NCBI RefSeq assembly: GCF_027460265.1
Contig: NZ_JAPZBC010000001.1
Coordinates: 4,471,501-4,535,500 of the forward strand
Direction: 5' to 3'
DNA: 64,000 nt
Source: Streptomyces sp. WMMC940
GTDB taxonomy: Bacteria > Actinomycetota > Actinomycetes > Streptomycetales > Streptomycetaceae
The notes under the pieces were generated by a model that worked only from the letters and a program-made list of their open reading frames with translations, was not told the origin of the DNA and made no database searches. Below, piece by piece: positions 18,627 to 27,320 of the stretch. Made by a program: the position numbers and the translations under genes. Position 1 is the first letter of the stretch; each line of letters starts with the position of its first letter.

Positions 18627-19514
18627 ATGAATGCGGGATCGGCTCATGGCGGGTTCGTCACCGTACGAGGCCGCGGCTACCGGCTGGACCAGGTCGACCG
18701 GTACGTCGAGGCGCTGGCGCGGGAGCGGGACGACGCGTGGCGACGGGCGGCGCGGTTGACCCGGGTGGTCGAGGAGCTCGCGGCCGAGGCGGTGTCGCTG
18801 CGGCAGTTCGCCGAGGCGCTGGGGCCGCCGACGTACGAGCCGCTCGGTCCGCGTGCCCAGGAGGTCCTCGACCTGGCGGAGAAGGAGGCGGCGGCCGTGC
18901 TGTCCACCGCGCGGGAGGAGGCGCGGGCCGCCTGCGAGGCGGCGGAGGCCGAGGCGCGCCGGGTGCGGGAGCTGGCGGCGGTGCGGGCGGGCCAGACGTG
19001 TGAGGAGGCGGACTCGCGGGCTCGGCGGACGGTCCTGTCGGCGCGGGCCGCGGCGGAGGAACTGCGCGACGCCGCCCGGGTGGAGGCCGCGGCGGAGCGC
19101 GGTGAGGCGATGGCCGTTCTGGAGGCGTCCAGATGCCGTGCGGCGGGGATGCTCAAGGAGCTCGACCGGATGCGGGTGTCCCGCCGCTACGAGGCGGAGC
19201 GGGAACTGTCGGCCCGGGACGCGGAGTCGGCGGAGCGTTACGGGGGACTCACCGCGCGGGCGCAGGCCCGGCTGTCGGAGGCGCTGTGCGCGTTCGCCGA
19301 GGCGGAGGAGTCGGCCCGCCGCGGCGAGGAGGAGGCGCGTGCGCTGGCGGCGCGTGTCGTGGAGGAGGCCGCTGTGCGGGCGGCGCGTGTTTCCCGGGAG
19401 ACGGACCGGGTCCTGCGGGAGCATGTGCGGCGCGCCGAGGAGATCCACGCGCACCTGGACCACATCCGCGAGGGCCTGGCGAGCCTCGTGGAACGGCCGC
19501 CTTCGCGGGACTGA
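18627..19514 (+). CDS. DivIVA-like coiled-coil protein
   Basis: 295 residues from the ATG at 18627 (GAGAGGAG eight bases before). The N-terminus FVTVRGRGYRLDQVDRYVEAL has the arrangement of the DivIVA lipid-binding domain, followed by nearly continuous heptads from about residue 30 to 285, extremely rich in Ala, Glu and Arg with few hydrophobic runs. Streptomyces use such proteins (DivIVA, Scy, FilP) in tip growth and cytoskeleton; which role this one plays is unknown. Cys residues in the coil (ARAACEAAEAE, AGQTCEEAD) are unusual for the class. Confidence 0.78.
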   Translation: MNAGSAHGGFVTVRGRGYRLDQVDRYVEALARERDDAWRRAARLTRVVEELAAEAVSLRQFAEALGPPTYEPLGPRAQEVLDLAEKEAAAVLSTAREEARAACEAAEAEARRVRELAAVRAGQTCEEADSRARRTVLSARAAAEELRDAARVEAAAERGEAMAVLEASRCRAAGMLKELDRMRVSRRYEAERELSARDAESAERYGGLTARAQARLSEALCAFAEAEESARRGEEEARALAARVVEEAAVRAARVSRETDRVLREHVRRAEEIHAHLDHIREGLASLVERPPSRD

Positions 19515-19728
19515 CCGGCTTCCGCGGTCGGATGGGGTCTGGACGCGGCGCTGCGGGCGGCTGTCCCGGGCCGCGATCGCCGCGCTGCGGGCGGGACCCG
19601 TGGGCCGCGGTCGCGTCGCCCCCGGACCGCTGCCTCTTCGGTCCGGGGCCCCGGACCCGTCTTCGCCTCGGACCCGGACCGCTCCCGGGAACCGCCGGTC
19701 GGAGGCCCCGACCGCCGGGCCGTTCGCC

Positions 19729-19798
19729 GCTCCTCCCGGGAGCGCCGGACGGCCCTGGTCCGGGCTCCTCCCGGGAGCGCCGGACGGCCCTGGTCCGG
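19729..19798. repeat. Perfect 35-bp tandem duplication containing a CTCCCGGGAG palindrome
   Basis: 19729-19763 equals 19764-19798. Each unit carries CTCCCGGGAG and a CCGGAC...GTCCGG dyad, so the pair can form stacked hairpins. It lies eleven bases beyond the stop of the convergent symporter gene and may serve as terminator for either side. Confidence 0.75.
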
Positions 19799-19809
19799 TT
19801 AGGCGGGGG

Positions 19810-21423
19810 TCAGGGGGTGTCGCCGGGGCCCGTCGTCGCGCCGGCGAGGATCACCGGCTCGATCTCGGCGTACCGCTCGCGCTGGGCGGACGCCTCGCGC
19901 GGGGAGCGGATGCTGCCGTACCAGCCGGCGAGGAAGCCGGCGGGGACCGACACCAGACCCGTGGTGGTGTAGGGGAACCAGTTGAAGTCGTGGTCGGGGA
20001 ACACGGACTGCGGCGAGCCGGAGACCAGGTTGCTGCCGGTCATCAGCAGGATCGCGGTGCCGGTGCCCACGATCAGGGTCCACAGCAGACCCTGGCGGGT
20101 GTAGCGGCGCCAGAACATGCTGAAGACGAGCGCCGGGGCGACCGCGGACGCGCCGATGCAGAAGGACAGCGTGACCAGCGCCTGGAGATTCCAGTCCTGG
20201 ACGAAGGCCGCGAGCGCGATGGCGAGGAGGCCGACGCCGGCCGCGGCGCCGCGGGCGATGGCCATCTCGGCGGTGTGCGAGACGGTGGCCCGGCGCAGTC
20301 CGTGGGCGATGAGGTCGTGCGCCAGGGTGTTGGCGCAGGCGAGGGTGATGCCGGCGACCGAGGCCAGCAGGGTCAGGAAGATCGCCGTCGCCACGGTGGT
20401 GAACACGAGGGATTCGAACGTGTTGGCGTCCGCGCCGAGCACGGCCTGACTGACCAGCAGGAACGCGGTCTTGCCCTGGGGGTCGGCGAGGACGAGGTTC
20501 TTGTGGCCGACGATCGCGGCGGCGCCGAAGCCGATGAGGGCGAGGAGCAGGCAGGTCACGACCACGGTGGACACGGCCCAGGACATCGAGCGCCGTACGG
20601 CGGTGGCGCTGCGGGCGGTGAACATGCGCATCGTGATGTGCGGGAGGACCGCCGCGCCGAGCACGACCGTGAGCTGGGCGCTGATCATGTCGATCTCGTC
20701 GCCGCCGAACTGGAGTCCGGAGGTGAGGTAGAGGTCGCCCGCCCCGCTGCCCTTCTTGGCCGCGTCGAGCAGCCCGGGGAGGCTGAAGTCGAAGCGGTCC
20801 AGTACCAGGACGGCGATGACGGTGGCGGAGCCGAGCAGCACGACGGTCTTGACGATCTGGATGAAGGCGGTGCCCTTCATTCCGCCGATGGCCGCGTACG
20901 AGATCATCAGCACGCCGAGGAAGACGATCGCGCCGGTCTTGAACCCCTCGGCGTCGAAACCGAGGACGAAGGCGAGCAGGTCACCGGCGCCCGCGAGCTG
21001 GAAGACCACCAGGGGCAGCAGTGCGGCGAGGGTGACCGCGCAGGCGGCGATGCGCACGGCCGGGCCGGGGGCGCGGCGGGTGAGGATGTCGCCCATGGTG
21101 AACCGGCCCGCGTTCCGCAGGGGTTCGGCGAGCAGGAACATCATCAGCACCAGGGAGAGCACGGTGCTCAGGGCGAGGGTGAGTCCGTCGTAGCCGACGA
21201 GGGCGATGACTCCGATGGTGGCGAGCACGGTCGACGCGGAGATGTAGTCGCCCGCGATGGCGAGGCCGCTCTGCATCGGGGACAGGGAGCGGTAGCCGGT
21301 GTAGAACTCGCCCAGGTCGTCGCGGTCGGGTCCGGTCATCACGCACAGCAGCAGCGTCACGGTGATGACGGCGATGAACGCGACGAAGGACATGGTCTGG
21401 GCGTCGGAGTTGAAGCCGCTCAT
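19810..21423 (-). CDS. Sodium:solute (cation/acetate-type) symporter
   Basis: 537 residues, about 13 hydrophobic helices, SSS family. Typical features are the early GYRSLSPMQSGLAIAGDYISASTV segment (Na+ site and core helix), GAIVFLGVLMISYAAIGGMKGTAFIQ, and GITLACANTLAHDL. It is closest in pattern to ActP/MctC carriers that import acetate, propionate or pyruvate. The start overlaps the stop of the DUF485 gene by four bases, repeating the yjcH-actP arrangement and supporting the substrate class. Confidence 0.88.
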   Translation of the reverse strand: MSGFNSDAQTMSFVAFIAVITVTLLLCVMTGPDRDDLGEFYTGYRSLSPMQSGLAIAGDYISASTVLATIGVIALVGYDGLTLALSTVLSLVLMMFLLAEPLRNAGRFTMGDILTRRAPGPAVRIAACAVTLAALLPLVVFQLAGAGDLLAFVLGFDAEGFKTGAIVFLGVLMISYAAIGGMKGTAFIQIVKTVVLLGSATVIAVLVLDRFDFSLPGLLDAAKKGSGAGDLYLTSGLQFGGDEIDMISAQLTVVLGAAVLPHITMRMFTARSATAVRRSMSWAVSTVVVTCLLLALIGFGAAAIVGHKNLVLADPQGKTAFLLVSQAVLGADANTFESLVFTTVATAIFLTLLASVAGITLACANTLAHDLIAHGLRRATVSHTAEMAIARGAAAGVGLLAIALAAFVQDWNLQALVTLSFCIGASAVAPALVFSMFWRRYTRQGLLWTLIVGTGTAILLMTGSNLVSGSPQSVFPDHDFNWFPYTTTGLVSVPAGFLAGWYGSIRSPREASAQRERYAEIEPVILAGATTGPGDTP

Positions 21424-21953
21424 ATGCGCATGCCTCCCGTGGGCCGGTCCCAGGCGGAGCCGCCGGGGCGCTGCCGGCCGGCCTGCCGGTCCGCGGACGT
21501 CGTGGCGTGCCCTTCCTCGTGGGCTGTTCGGATGGCCGCGGCGAGCGGGTCGACCCGCTCGCGGGCGATGCGCTCGTAGACGGCGATGGCGGCCAGGGCC
21601 ACGGGCAGCGTGAGGAGGCCCAGCAGTACGCCGGTGGTGAGGCCGCCGCTGATGCCGTCGGTCATCAGGTCGGGTGCGTAGCCGGACAGGACGAGGAAGA
21701 GGACGAAGTAGCCGAGCGCGGTGAGCGTCGCGACACGGCGGAGCCTGCGGTAGCCGGAGCGCAGTCGGGGCAGCTGGTCGTCCGGGGCGTGGCCGGACGG
21801 CTCGGTGTACGGGTCCGGGTACGGGGCGGCGGGCGCCTCACCGAACGGGTCGCCGAACGGATCGCCGTATCCCCGGTCGGGCGGTGGTTGCGGCGCCTGC
21901 CAGGGCTGCCTCGCCGGGCCGGGGGGATCGGGGAAGTAGGGGTCGTACGACAT
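21420..21953 (-). CDS. DUF485-type membrane partner of the symporter
   Basis: 177 residues from the ATG at 21953 (AAGGAG eight bases before). A Pro/Asp/Tyr-rich cytoplasmic head of about 65 residues precedes LPRLRSGYRRLRRVATLTALGYFVLFLVLSG and a second helix at about 105-130, the DUF485 two-helix hairpin, then IAVYERIARERVDPLA. DUF485 proteins are encoded upstream of acetate symporters; their role is accessory and not well known. Confidence 0.83.
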   Translation of the reverse strand: MSYDPYFPDPPGPARQPWQAPQPPPDRGYGDPFGDPFGEAPAAPYPDPYTEPSGHAPDDQLPRLRSGYRRLRRVATLTALGYFVLFLVLSGYAPDLMTDGISGGLTTGVLLGLLTLPVALAAIAVYERIARERVDPLAAAIRTAHEEGHATTSADRQAGRQRPGGSAWDRPTGGMRI

Positions 21954-22143
21954 CGTGCTGCTCCTTGCGGCGGCCCGAGGGCGGCCGGGCTCCCCCGTGC
22001 GCGGGCGCGCGGGGGCGAGGGGGTCAGGGGGGTGGAGGCGTACGTTACTTGTCGGTACTGGGCTGGCGTAAGGGGTTACCGACTGGGAGGTATGTAGGTT
22101 TGGCAACGGTCGTGTCACGCCCCGCACACGACGCCCTCCCAGG

Positions 22144-22287
22144 TCAGAGGTCCGGTCGCGGTTCCGTGAGGACCGGGAACCTGCGCGGCGCGAGCAGTAG
22201 CGCGAGCAGGGCGATCGCCGCGGTCGCCGCGGCGCCGACGAAGGCGAGATCGACCGCCACGCCCTTCGAGATCCCTTCCCTGTGCAT
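22144..22287 (-). pseudogene. Possible C-terminal remnant of an MFS-type permease
   Basis: On the minus strand an in-frame segment from about 22460 to a TGA at 22144 is open but has no good upstream start; the only ATG is at 22287. It would encode 47 residues: a polar start, one strongly hydrophobic helix (DLAFVGAAATAAIALLALLL) and a short basic tail, the look of the last helix of a DHA2-type MFS transporter. Codon use is Streptomyces-like. It could equally be a small membrane protein. Confidence 0.3.
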
Positions 22288-22375
22288 GTATCTCTGCGGG
22301 ACACGCTCTCTCACCTCACGCTCCCACCCGGGGAGGGGTGCGCCTTCGAGGGCGGGTGCCGCTCCGGCGTCGCGG

Positions 22376-22387
22376 CCCCCTAGGGGG
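22376..22387. promoter_or_regulatory. 12-bp palindrome CCCCCTAGGGGG
   Basis: Perfect dyad 236 bp upstream of the ABC operon start. Possible operator; no regulator is encoded next to it. Confidence 0.3.
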
Positions 22388-22622
22388 ATCTCCTTACGCC
22401 CGGCCGGGGACCGCTCGTCCCGCTGGAGGACGAGCAGGCCACGGGGCCTTCCCTACCGTGGACTCACGTCGGCGGCACGGCCCCCCGAGCCGCCGTGGGG
22501 CGGGGAAGACCCCCGCCGGGAACTGCGCTGCGCAGCAGCGCGCCGGGGCCGTTCCTCCCCGCGGACTCGTACCGCACACGGCGCGCTCGTCCCTTGCCAT
22601 TCACCGACATAGGAGACTTACC

Positions 22623-23411
22623 GTGACAACGGCTGTGACCACTCCCAGGCACGGGGGTACCGGAGGGCGTACGGCCGTCGCGGCTCGAGCGCGACAGGTC
22701 GTGAAGGCGTACGGATCCGGCGAGACGCGGGTCGTCGCGCTCGACCACGTCGACGTGGACATCACGCGGGGTCAGTTCACCGCCATCATGGGGCCGTCCG
22801 GCTCCGGCAAGTCCACGTTGATGCACTGCCTCGCCGGACTCGACACCGTCACCTCGGGGGAGATCCACCTCGACGAGACCGAGATCACCCGGCTGAAGGA
22901 CAAGAAGCTCACCCGGCTCCGCCGCGACCGGGTCGGCTTCATCTTCCAGGCGTTCAACCTGCTGCCCACACTCAACGCCCTGGAGAACGTCACGCTCCCC
23001 ATGGACATCGCGGGCCGCAGGCCGGACGCCGCCTGGCTGAACCGGGTCGTCGAGACGGTCGGGCTCGCCGACCGGCTGGGGCACCGTCCCAACCAGCTGT
23101 CGGGCGGCCAGCAGCAGCGCGTCGCCGTGGCCCGCGCCCTCGCCGCCCGGCCCGACATCATCTTCGGCGACGAGCCGACCGGAAACCTGGACTCCCGCGC
23201 CGGTGCCGAGATCCTGGGCTTCCTGCGCCGGTCCGTCGACGAACTCGGCCAGACCATCGTCATGGTCACACACGACCCCGTAGCCGCCTCCTATGCCGAC
23301 CGCGTGCTGTACCTGGCCGACGGCCGGATCGTCGACGAGATGCTCGACCCCACCGCCGAGCAGGTCCTCGACCGCATGAAGGACTTCGACGCCCGGGGGC
23401 GGACCTCGTGA
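22623..23411 (+). CDS. ABC transporter ATP-binding protein (MacB/LolD type)
   Basis: 262 residues from GTG 22623, with AGGAG seven bases before. Walker A GPSGSGKST, Q-loop FIFQAFNLLPTL, signature LSGGQQQRVAVARAL, Walker B IIFGDEPTGNLDS and switch VMVTHDPVAAS are all present. The class drives FtsX-fold permeases that move or expel lipids, peptides or antibiotics, or transduce signals mechanically. The final GTGA overlaps the start of its permease. Closely similar in motif order to the ATPase at 59261-60031. Confidence 0.93.
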   Translation: MTTAVTTPRHGGTGGRTAVAARARQVVKAYGSGETRVVALDHVDVDITRGQFTAIMGPSGSGKSTLMHCLAGLDTVTSGEIHLDETEITRLKDKKLTRLRRDRVGFIFQAFNLLPTLNALENVTLPMDIAGRRPDAAWLNRVVETVGLADRLGHRPNQLSGGQQQRVAVARALAARPDIIFGDEPTGNLDSRAGAEILGFLRRSVDELGQTIVMVTHDPVAASYADRVLYLADGRIVDEMLDPTAEQVLDRMKDFDARGRTS

Positions 23412-25981
23412 CCGTGCTCAAGACCTCACTGCGCAACTTCCTCGCGCACAAGGGGCGCATGGCGCTGTCCGCCGTCGCCGTCCTGCTGTCCGTGGCGTTC
23501 GTGTCCGGCACGCTCGTGTTCACCGACACCATGAACACCACCTTCGACAAGCTCTTCGCGGTCACCTCCGCCGACGTCACCGTCAGCCCCCGGAGTGCCG
23601 AGGACGACGACGAGACCCCGCGGAGCGGCCGCCCCGAGACCCTGCCCGCCTCGCTCCTGCCGGCGGTGGAGAAGGCCGAGGGCGTGAAGTCCGCCGAGGG
23701 CGCCGTCGTCTCCATGAGCGTCACCGTCGTCGACGCCCGCAACAAGAACATGGGCTCCAGCAACGGCGCGCCCACGATCGCCGGCAACTGGACACGGGGC
23801 GAGCTGCGTTCGATGGAGATCACCGCCGGACACGCGCCGCGCGGCCCCACCGACGTCATGGTCGACGCCGACACCGCCGGGAAGCACGGCCTCGAGATCG
23901 GCGACGAGCTGCGGACCATCGCCGTCACCGGCGACTTCACCGCCACGATCTCCGGTATCGCCTCCTTCAAGGTCACCAACCCCGGCGCGGCCGTCGTCTA
24001 CTTCGACACCGCCACCGCCCAGCGGGAACTCCTGGGCGGGACGGGCCGGTTCACCCACATCGCGGTCACCGCCGAACCAGGGGTGAGCCATGAGCGGCTG
24101 AAGAGGAACGTCGCCGCGGCCGCCGGCGGGACGTACCGGTTCCAGACGCAGGCCGAGGCGGCCGACGCGGGCCGCGAGGACGTCAGCGGCTTCCTCGACG
24201 TCATGAAGTACGCGATGCTCGGCTTCGCCGGGATCGCCGTCCTCGTCGGCGTCTTCCTCATCGTCAACACCTTCTCCATGCTGGTCGCCCAGCGCACCCG
24301 CGAGATCGGTCTGATGCGCGCCATCGGTTCGAGCCGGCGCCAGGTCAACCGCTCGGTCCTCGTCGAGGCGTTCCTCCTCGGCGTCATCGGCTCCCTCGCC
24401 GGCGTCGGCGCCGGTGTGGGGCTCGCCGTCGGCCTGATGGAGCTCATGTCGTCGATGGGCATGAACCTCTCCACCTCGGATCTGACCGTGAAGTGGACCA
24501 CGCCCGTCATCGGCCTCGTGCTCGGGGTCGTCGTCACGGTCCTCGCCGCCTACGTCCCTGCCAGACGGGCCGGGAAGGTCTCCCCGATGGCCGCGCTGCG
24601 CGACGCGGGCACCCCGGCCGACGGCAGGGCGGGACTCGTCCGGGGCGGCATCGGGCTGGTGCTCACCGGCGCCGGCGGCGCGGCACTGTGGGCGGCGGCC
24701 AGGGCCGACGAGGCGGCCAAGGGCTCGATGTGGCTCGGCGTCGGCGTCGTCCTCAGCCTCATCGGCTTCATCGTCGTCGGCCCCCTGCTGGCGGGCGGTG
24801 TCGTGCGGGTCCTCGGCGCGGTCGTCCTGCGGGTCTTCGGGCCGGTGGGGAGGATGGCCGAGCGCAACGCCCTGCGCAATCCACGCCGGACCGGTGCCAC
24901 CGGCGCCGCGCTGATGATCGGACTCGCGCTCGTCGCCTGTCTGTCCGTCGTCGGCTCGTCCATGGTCGCCTCGGCGACCGAGGAGCTCGACAGGTCCGTC
25001 GGCGCCGACTTCATCGTCCAGTCCACCAACGGCCCGATCGTGCCGCAGGCGCAGCAGGCCCTGGAGAGGGCGCCCGGTATCGCCCACGTCACCGAGTACA
25101 AGGGTGTCAAGGCGACCGTCACGGCCCCCGACGGGACGTCCACCGACGACGAGTGGCTGGTCGCCGCCGACCCGACGTACGCACAGGACCTGCGCCGCGA
25201 GACGGTCGCCGGTGAACTCGCGGCCGCCTACGGCGAGGACGCCATGTCCGTCGGCGAGACCTACGCCGAGAAGCACGGAGTGGAGGTCGGCGACACGATG
25301 ACGGTGGCGTTCCGGGGCGGCGGGACCGCGAAGCTGAGGGTCGCGGCCGTCACCTCCGACGACACCAACGTCGACAAGGGCGCGATGTACATGGCCGTCA
25401 GCACCGCCGAGCGGTACTTCACGCCCGAGCGGATGCCGAAGAACATGATGATGTTCGCCGAGGCCGAGGAGGGCGGGGAGAAGGAGGCCTACCAGCACCT
25501 GAAGGACGCCCTGGCCCCCTACCCGCAGTACCGGGTGCTGGACCAGACCGACTTCAAACAGGACCTGAAGGACCAGGTCGGGCAGTTGCTGAACATCGTC
25601 TACGGGCTGCTCGCGCTCGCCATCATCGTGGCCGTCCTCGGGGTCGTGAACACCCTGGCCCTGTCGGTGGTCGAGCGGACCCGGGAGATCGGCCTGATGC
25701 GGGCCATCGGCCTCTCCCGCCGCCAGCTGCGCCGGATGATCCGTCTGGAGTCGGTCGTCATCGCCCTCTTCGGCGCCCTGCTCGGCCTCGGCCTGGGCAT
25801 GGGCTGGGGCACGGCGGCGCAGAAGCTGCTCGCCCTGGAGGGCCTCGGCGTCCTGGACATCCCCTGGCCGACGATCCTGTACGTCTTCGCCGGGTCGGCC
25901 TTCGTGGGACTGGTGGCCGCGCTCGTGCCGGCGTTCCGAGCCGGCCGGATGAACGTCCTCAACGCCATCGCCACCGATTGA
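23408..25981 (+). CDS. FtsX-fold ABC permease (MacB-like, eight helices)
   Basis: 857 residues, GTG start overlapping the ATPase stop by four bases. The layout is that of a double FtsX permease: helix at about 18-36, large extracytoplasmic domain, three helices (about 265-390), then after RNALRNPRRTGATGAALMIG a second helix/extracytoplasmic domain/three-helix set, ending RAGRMNVLNAIATD. The repeated TREIGLMRAIG motif marks both halves. The substrate is not predictable. Confidence 0.92.
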   Translation: MTVLKTSLRNFLAHKGRMALSAVAVLLSVAFVSGTLVFTDTMNTTFDKLFAVTSADVTVSPRSAEDDDETPRSGRPETLPASLLPAVEKAEGVKSAEGAVVSMSVTVVDARNKNMGSSNGAPTIAGNWTRGELRSMEITAGHAPRGPTDVMVDADTAGKHGLEIGDELRTIAVTGDFTATISGIASFKVTNPGAAVVYFDTATAQRELLGGTGRFTHIAVTAEPGVSHERLKRNVAAAAGGTYRFQTQAEAADAGREDVSGFLDVMKYAMLGFAGIAVLVGVFLIVNTFSMLVAQRTREIGLMRAIGSSRRQVNRSVLVEAFLLGVIGSLAGVGAGVGLAVGLMELMSSMGMNLSTSDLTVKWTTPVIGLVLGVVVTVLAAYVPARRAGKVSPMAALRDAGTPADGRAGLVRGGIGLVLTGAGGAALWAAARADEAAKGSMWLGVGVVLSLIGFIVVGPLLAGGVVRVLGAVVLRVFGPVGRMAERNALRNPRRTGATGAALMIGLALVACLSVVGSSMVASATEELDRSVGADFIVQSTNGPIVPQAQQALERAPGIAHVTEYKGVKATVTAPDGTSTDDEWLVAADPTYAQDLRRETVAGELAAAYGEDAMSVGETYAEKHGVEVGDTMTVAFRGGGTAKLRVAAVTSDDTNVDKGAMYMAVSTAERYFTPERMPKNMMMFAEAEEGGEKEAYQHLKDALAPYPQYRVLDQTDFKQDLKDQVGQLLNIVYGLLALAIIVAVLGVVNTLALSVVERTREIGLMRAIGLSRRQLRRMIRLESVVIALFGALLGLGLGMGWGTAAQKLLALEGLGVLDIPWPTILYVFAGSAFVGLVAALVPAFRAGRMNVLNAIATD

Positions 25982-26004
25982 GGGCTGTCCGTAGGATGAG
26001 GGCT

Positions 26005-26041
26005 CCGGCCCGGTGAGCGTCCTCCACGCTCACCGGGCCGG
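26005..26041 (+). terminator. Terminator downstream of the ABC operon
   Basis: Perfect 16-bp stem (26005-26020 with 26026-26041) and a five-base loop, 24 bp after the permease stop; it also lies downstream of the convergent anti-sigma-like gene. Confidence 0.8.
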
Positions 26042-26081
26042 GGTCGTCGCCGCCTCGCACGCGGTCACCGACGGGGGCCCG

Positions 26082-26594
26082 TCAGCGGCCGCCGGGGGAC
26101 GGGCTGCCGGAGACCGTGGGCTCCCGCGCGCTGCCCGGGGTCGCGGACCCGCCCGCGCCGGGCGCCGGGCTTCCCGTGGACGTGGGGGGTGCGCTCGGCG
26201 TGGGACCGCCGGCCGGGCCGGGCGGCGGTACGGAGGGCGAGGCGGAGCCGGGCGGTACCGCCGGGATCCCGGGCGGCGGCGACGCGGGGGGCGTGGACGC
26301 GCTGGGGGAGGGCGTGGCCGGCGTCGCGGAGGTGCCGTTGCCCGAGTCCACGGGCTTCGGTGGCGCGGCCGGCGCCGTGGACCGCGGGGTCAGCTGCAGC
26401 GCGGCCACGGTCGCGCCGCCCGCGAGGAGGCACACCGCGCAGGCCGCTGCGACCGCCGTGCGGCGCGCCCGGTGACGGGCGCCCAGCGCCGCCACGCGGC
26501 CGGGCGGCGCGGGCGCGGCCAGTGCCCCGCCCGTCGCGGCGGCCCGCTTGAGCGCCTCCGCCAGCGGGGCTTCCTGCTCGTCGAAGTCAGACAC
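26082..26594 (-). CDS. Single-pass membrane protein, probable anti-sigma partner
   Basis: 170 residues, GTG start inside the end of the sigma gene (8-bp overlap). The cytoplasmic head (about 45 residues, EQEAPLAEALKRAA) is followed by one helix (RTAVAAACAVCLLAGGATVAAL) and a 100-residue Pro/Ser/Thr/Gly-rich extracytoplasmic tail. No zinc-binding HxxxCxxC anti-sigma motif is present. Its coupling to an ECF sigma gene suggests a regulator of that factor, but the sequence alone does not prove it. Confidence 0.7.
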   Translation of the reverse strand: MSDFDEQEAPLAEALKRAAATGGALAAPAPPGRVAALGARHRARRTAVAAACAVCLLAGGATVAALQLTPRSTAPAAPPKPVDSGNGTSATPATPSPSASTPPASPPPGIPAVPPGSASPSVPPPGPAGGPTPSAPPTSTGSPAPGAGGSATPGSAREPTVSGSPSPGGR

Positions 26595-27111
26595 CGTGCT
26601 CCTCCGCCATGGTCGCGCCGACCCTGTCGGCCGCGTCGTCGAGATGGGGTGCGAGTGCGGCCCTCGCGCGGGACAGATGCGACTTCACGGTCCCGGAGGC
26701 CATTCCGGTCTCCGCCGCCACCTGGTCCACGGACAGATCGCACACGTAGTGCAGGACGGACACCCGCCGCTGCCGCTCGGACAGCCGCCGCAGCGCCGCG
26801 ACCAGCGCGACCGTGCCGGGGTCCGGCTCCGGCACGGCCGGTGCCCGGCCCTCCTGGTGGTGCCGCCGCCAGGCCGCCGCGGCCCGTACCCCGCGCCGCC
26901 AGCGGCTGATCGCGAGGCGTCGGGCGACCGTCCGTATCCAGGCCTCCGGACCGGCGTCCGCCCGCAGGGCCGACCGTCGTCCCCAGGCGCGGACGAACGC
27001 CTCCTGGACGACGTCCTGGGCCTCGTGGAGATCGCCGGTCATCAGGTACACCTGGCCGACCAGCTGTTTCACGGAGCGTGCGTAGAACTCCTCGAACTCG
27101 TCGTCGGTCAC
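26587..27111 (-). CDS. SigE-family ECF RNA polymerase sigma factor
   Basis: 174 residues from the GTG at 27111, preferred because ACGGAG lies six bases upstream; a GTG at 27150 has no ribosome site. Region 2 is EEFYARSVKQLVGQVYLMTG with DVVQEAFVRAW; region 4 is SERQRRVSVLHYVCDLSVDQVAAETGMASGTVKSHLSRAR. It directs RNA polymerase to a small regulon, often for envelope stress; the target is unknown. Followed by an overlapping membrane gene. Confidence 0.88.
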   Translation of the reverse strand: MTDDEFEEFYARSVKQLVGQVYLMTGDLHEAQDVVQEAFVRAWGRRSALRADAGPEAWIRTVARRLAISRWRRGVRAAAAWRRHHQEGRAPAVPEPDPGTVALVAALRRLSERQRRVSVLHYVCDLSVDQVAAETGMASGTVKSHLSRARAALAPHLDDAADRVGATMAEEHGV

Positions 27112-27138
27112 ATGCGGCTCCGTGGTGCTGGTCGGGTG

Positions 27139-27150
27139 GTGAGATCTCAC
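27139..27150. promoter_or_regulatory. 12-bp palindrome GTGAGATCTCAC upstream of the sigma gene
   Basis: Perfect dyad 28-39 bp before the chosen GTG start, in the likely 5' leader or promoter of the sigma operon. Candidate operator. Confidence 0.4.
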
Positions 27151-27320
27151 GCGGTATACGCACCGGGGGCGGGCCCCGGTTTACCCGCCCCGCGGGATTT
27201 CCGGCGGGCGTACCCTGGAGATCCCCGGCCCGGCCCTGGTCCTCGACACAGGGAACCCCAGACGTGTCGGGCTGTTCGCGTTGCCCACCCTCCTACGGAA
27301 CCCCGGACGGATAACCCTTC

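Larger units (their letters stand above)
21954..22622. other. Long intergenic region with a short membrane ORF remnant and a palindrome
   Basis: 669 bp between divergent operons. It holds the short minus ORF at 22144-22287, a 12-bp palindrome CCCCCTAGGGGG at 22376-22387, and the ribosome site AGGAG at 22611. The promoters of both flanking operons must lie here but I cannot place them confidently. Confidence 0.5.
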
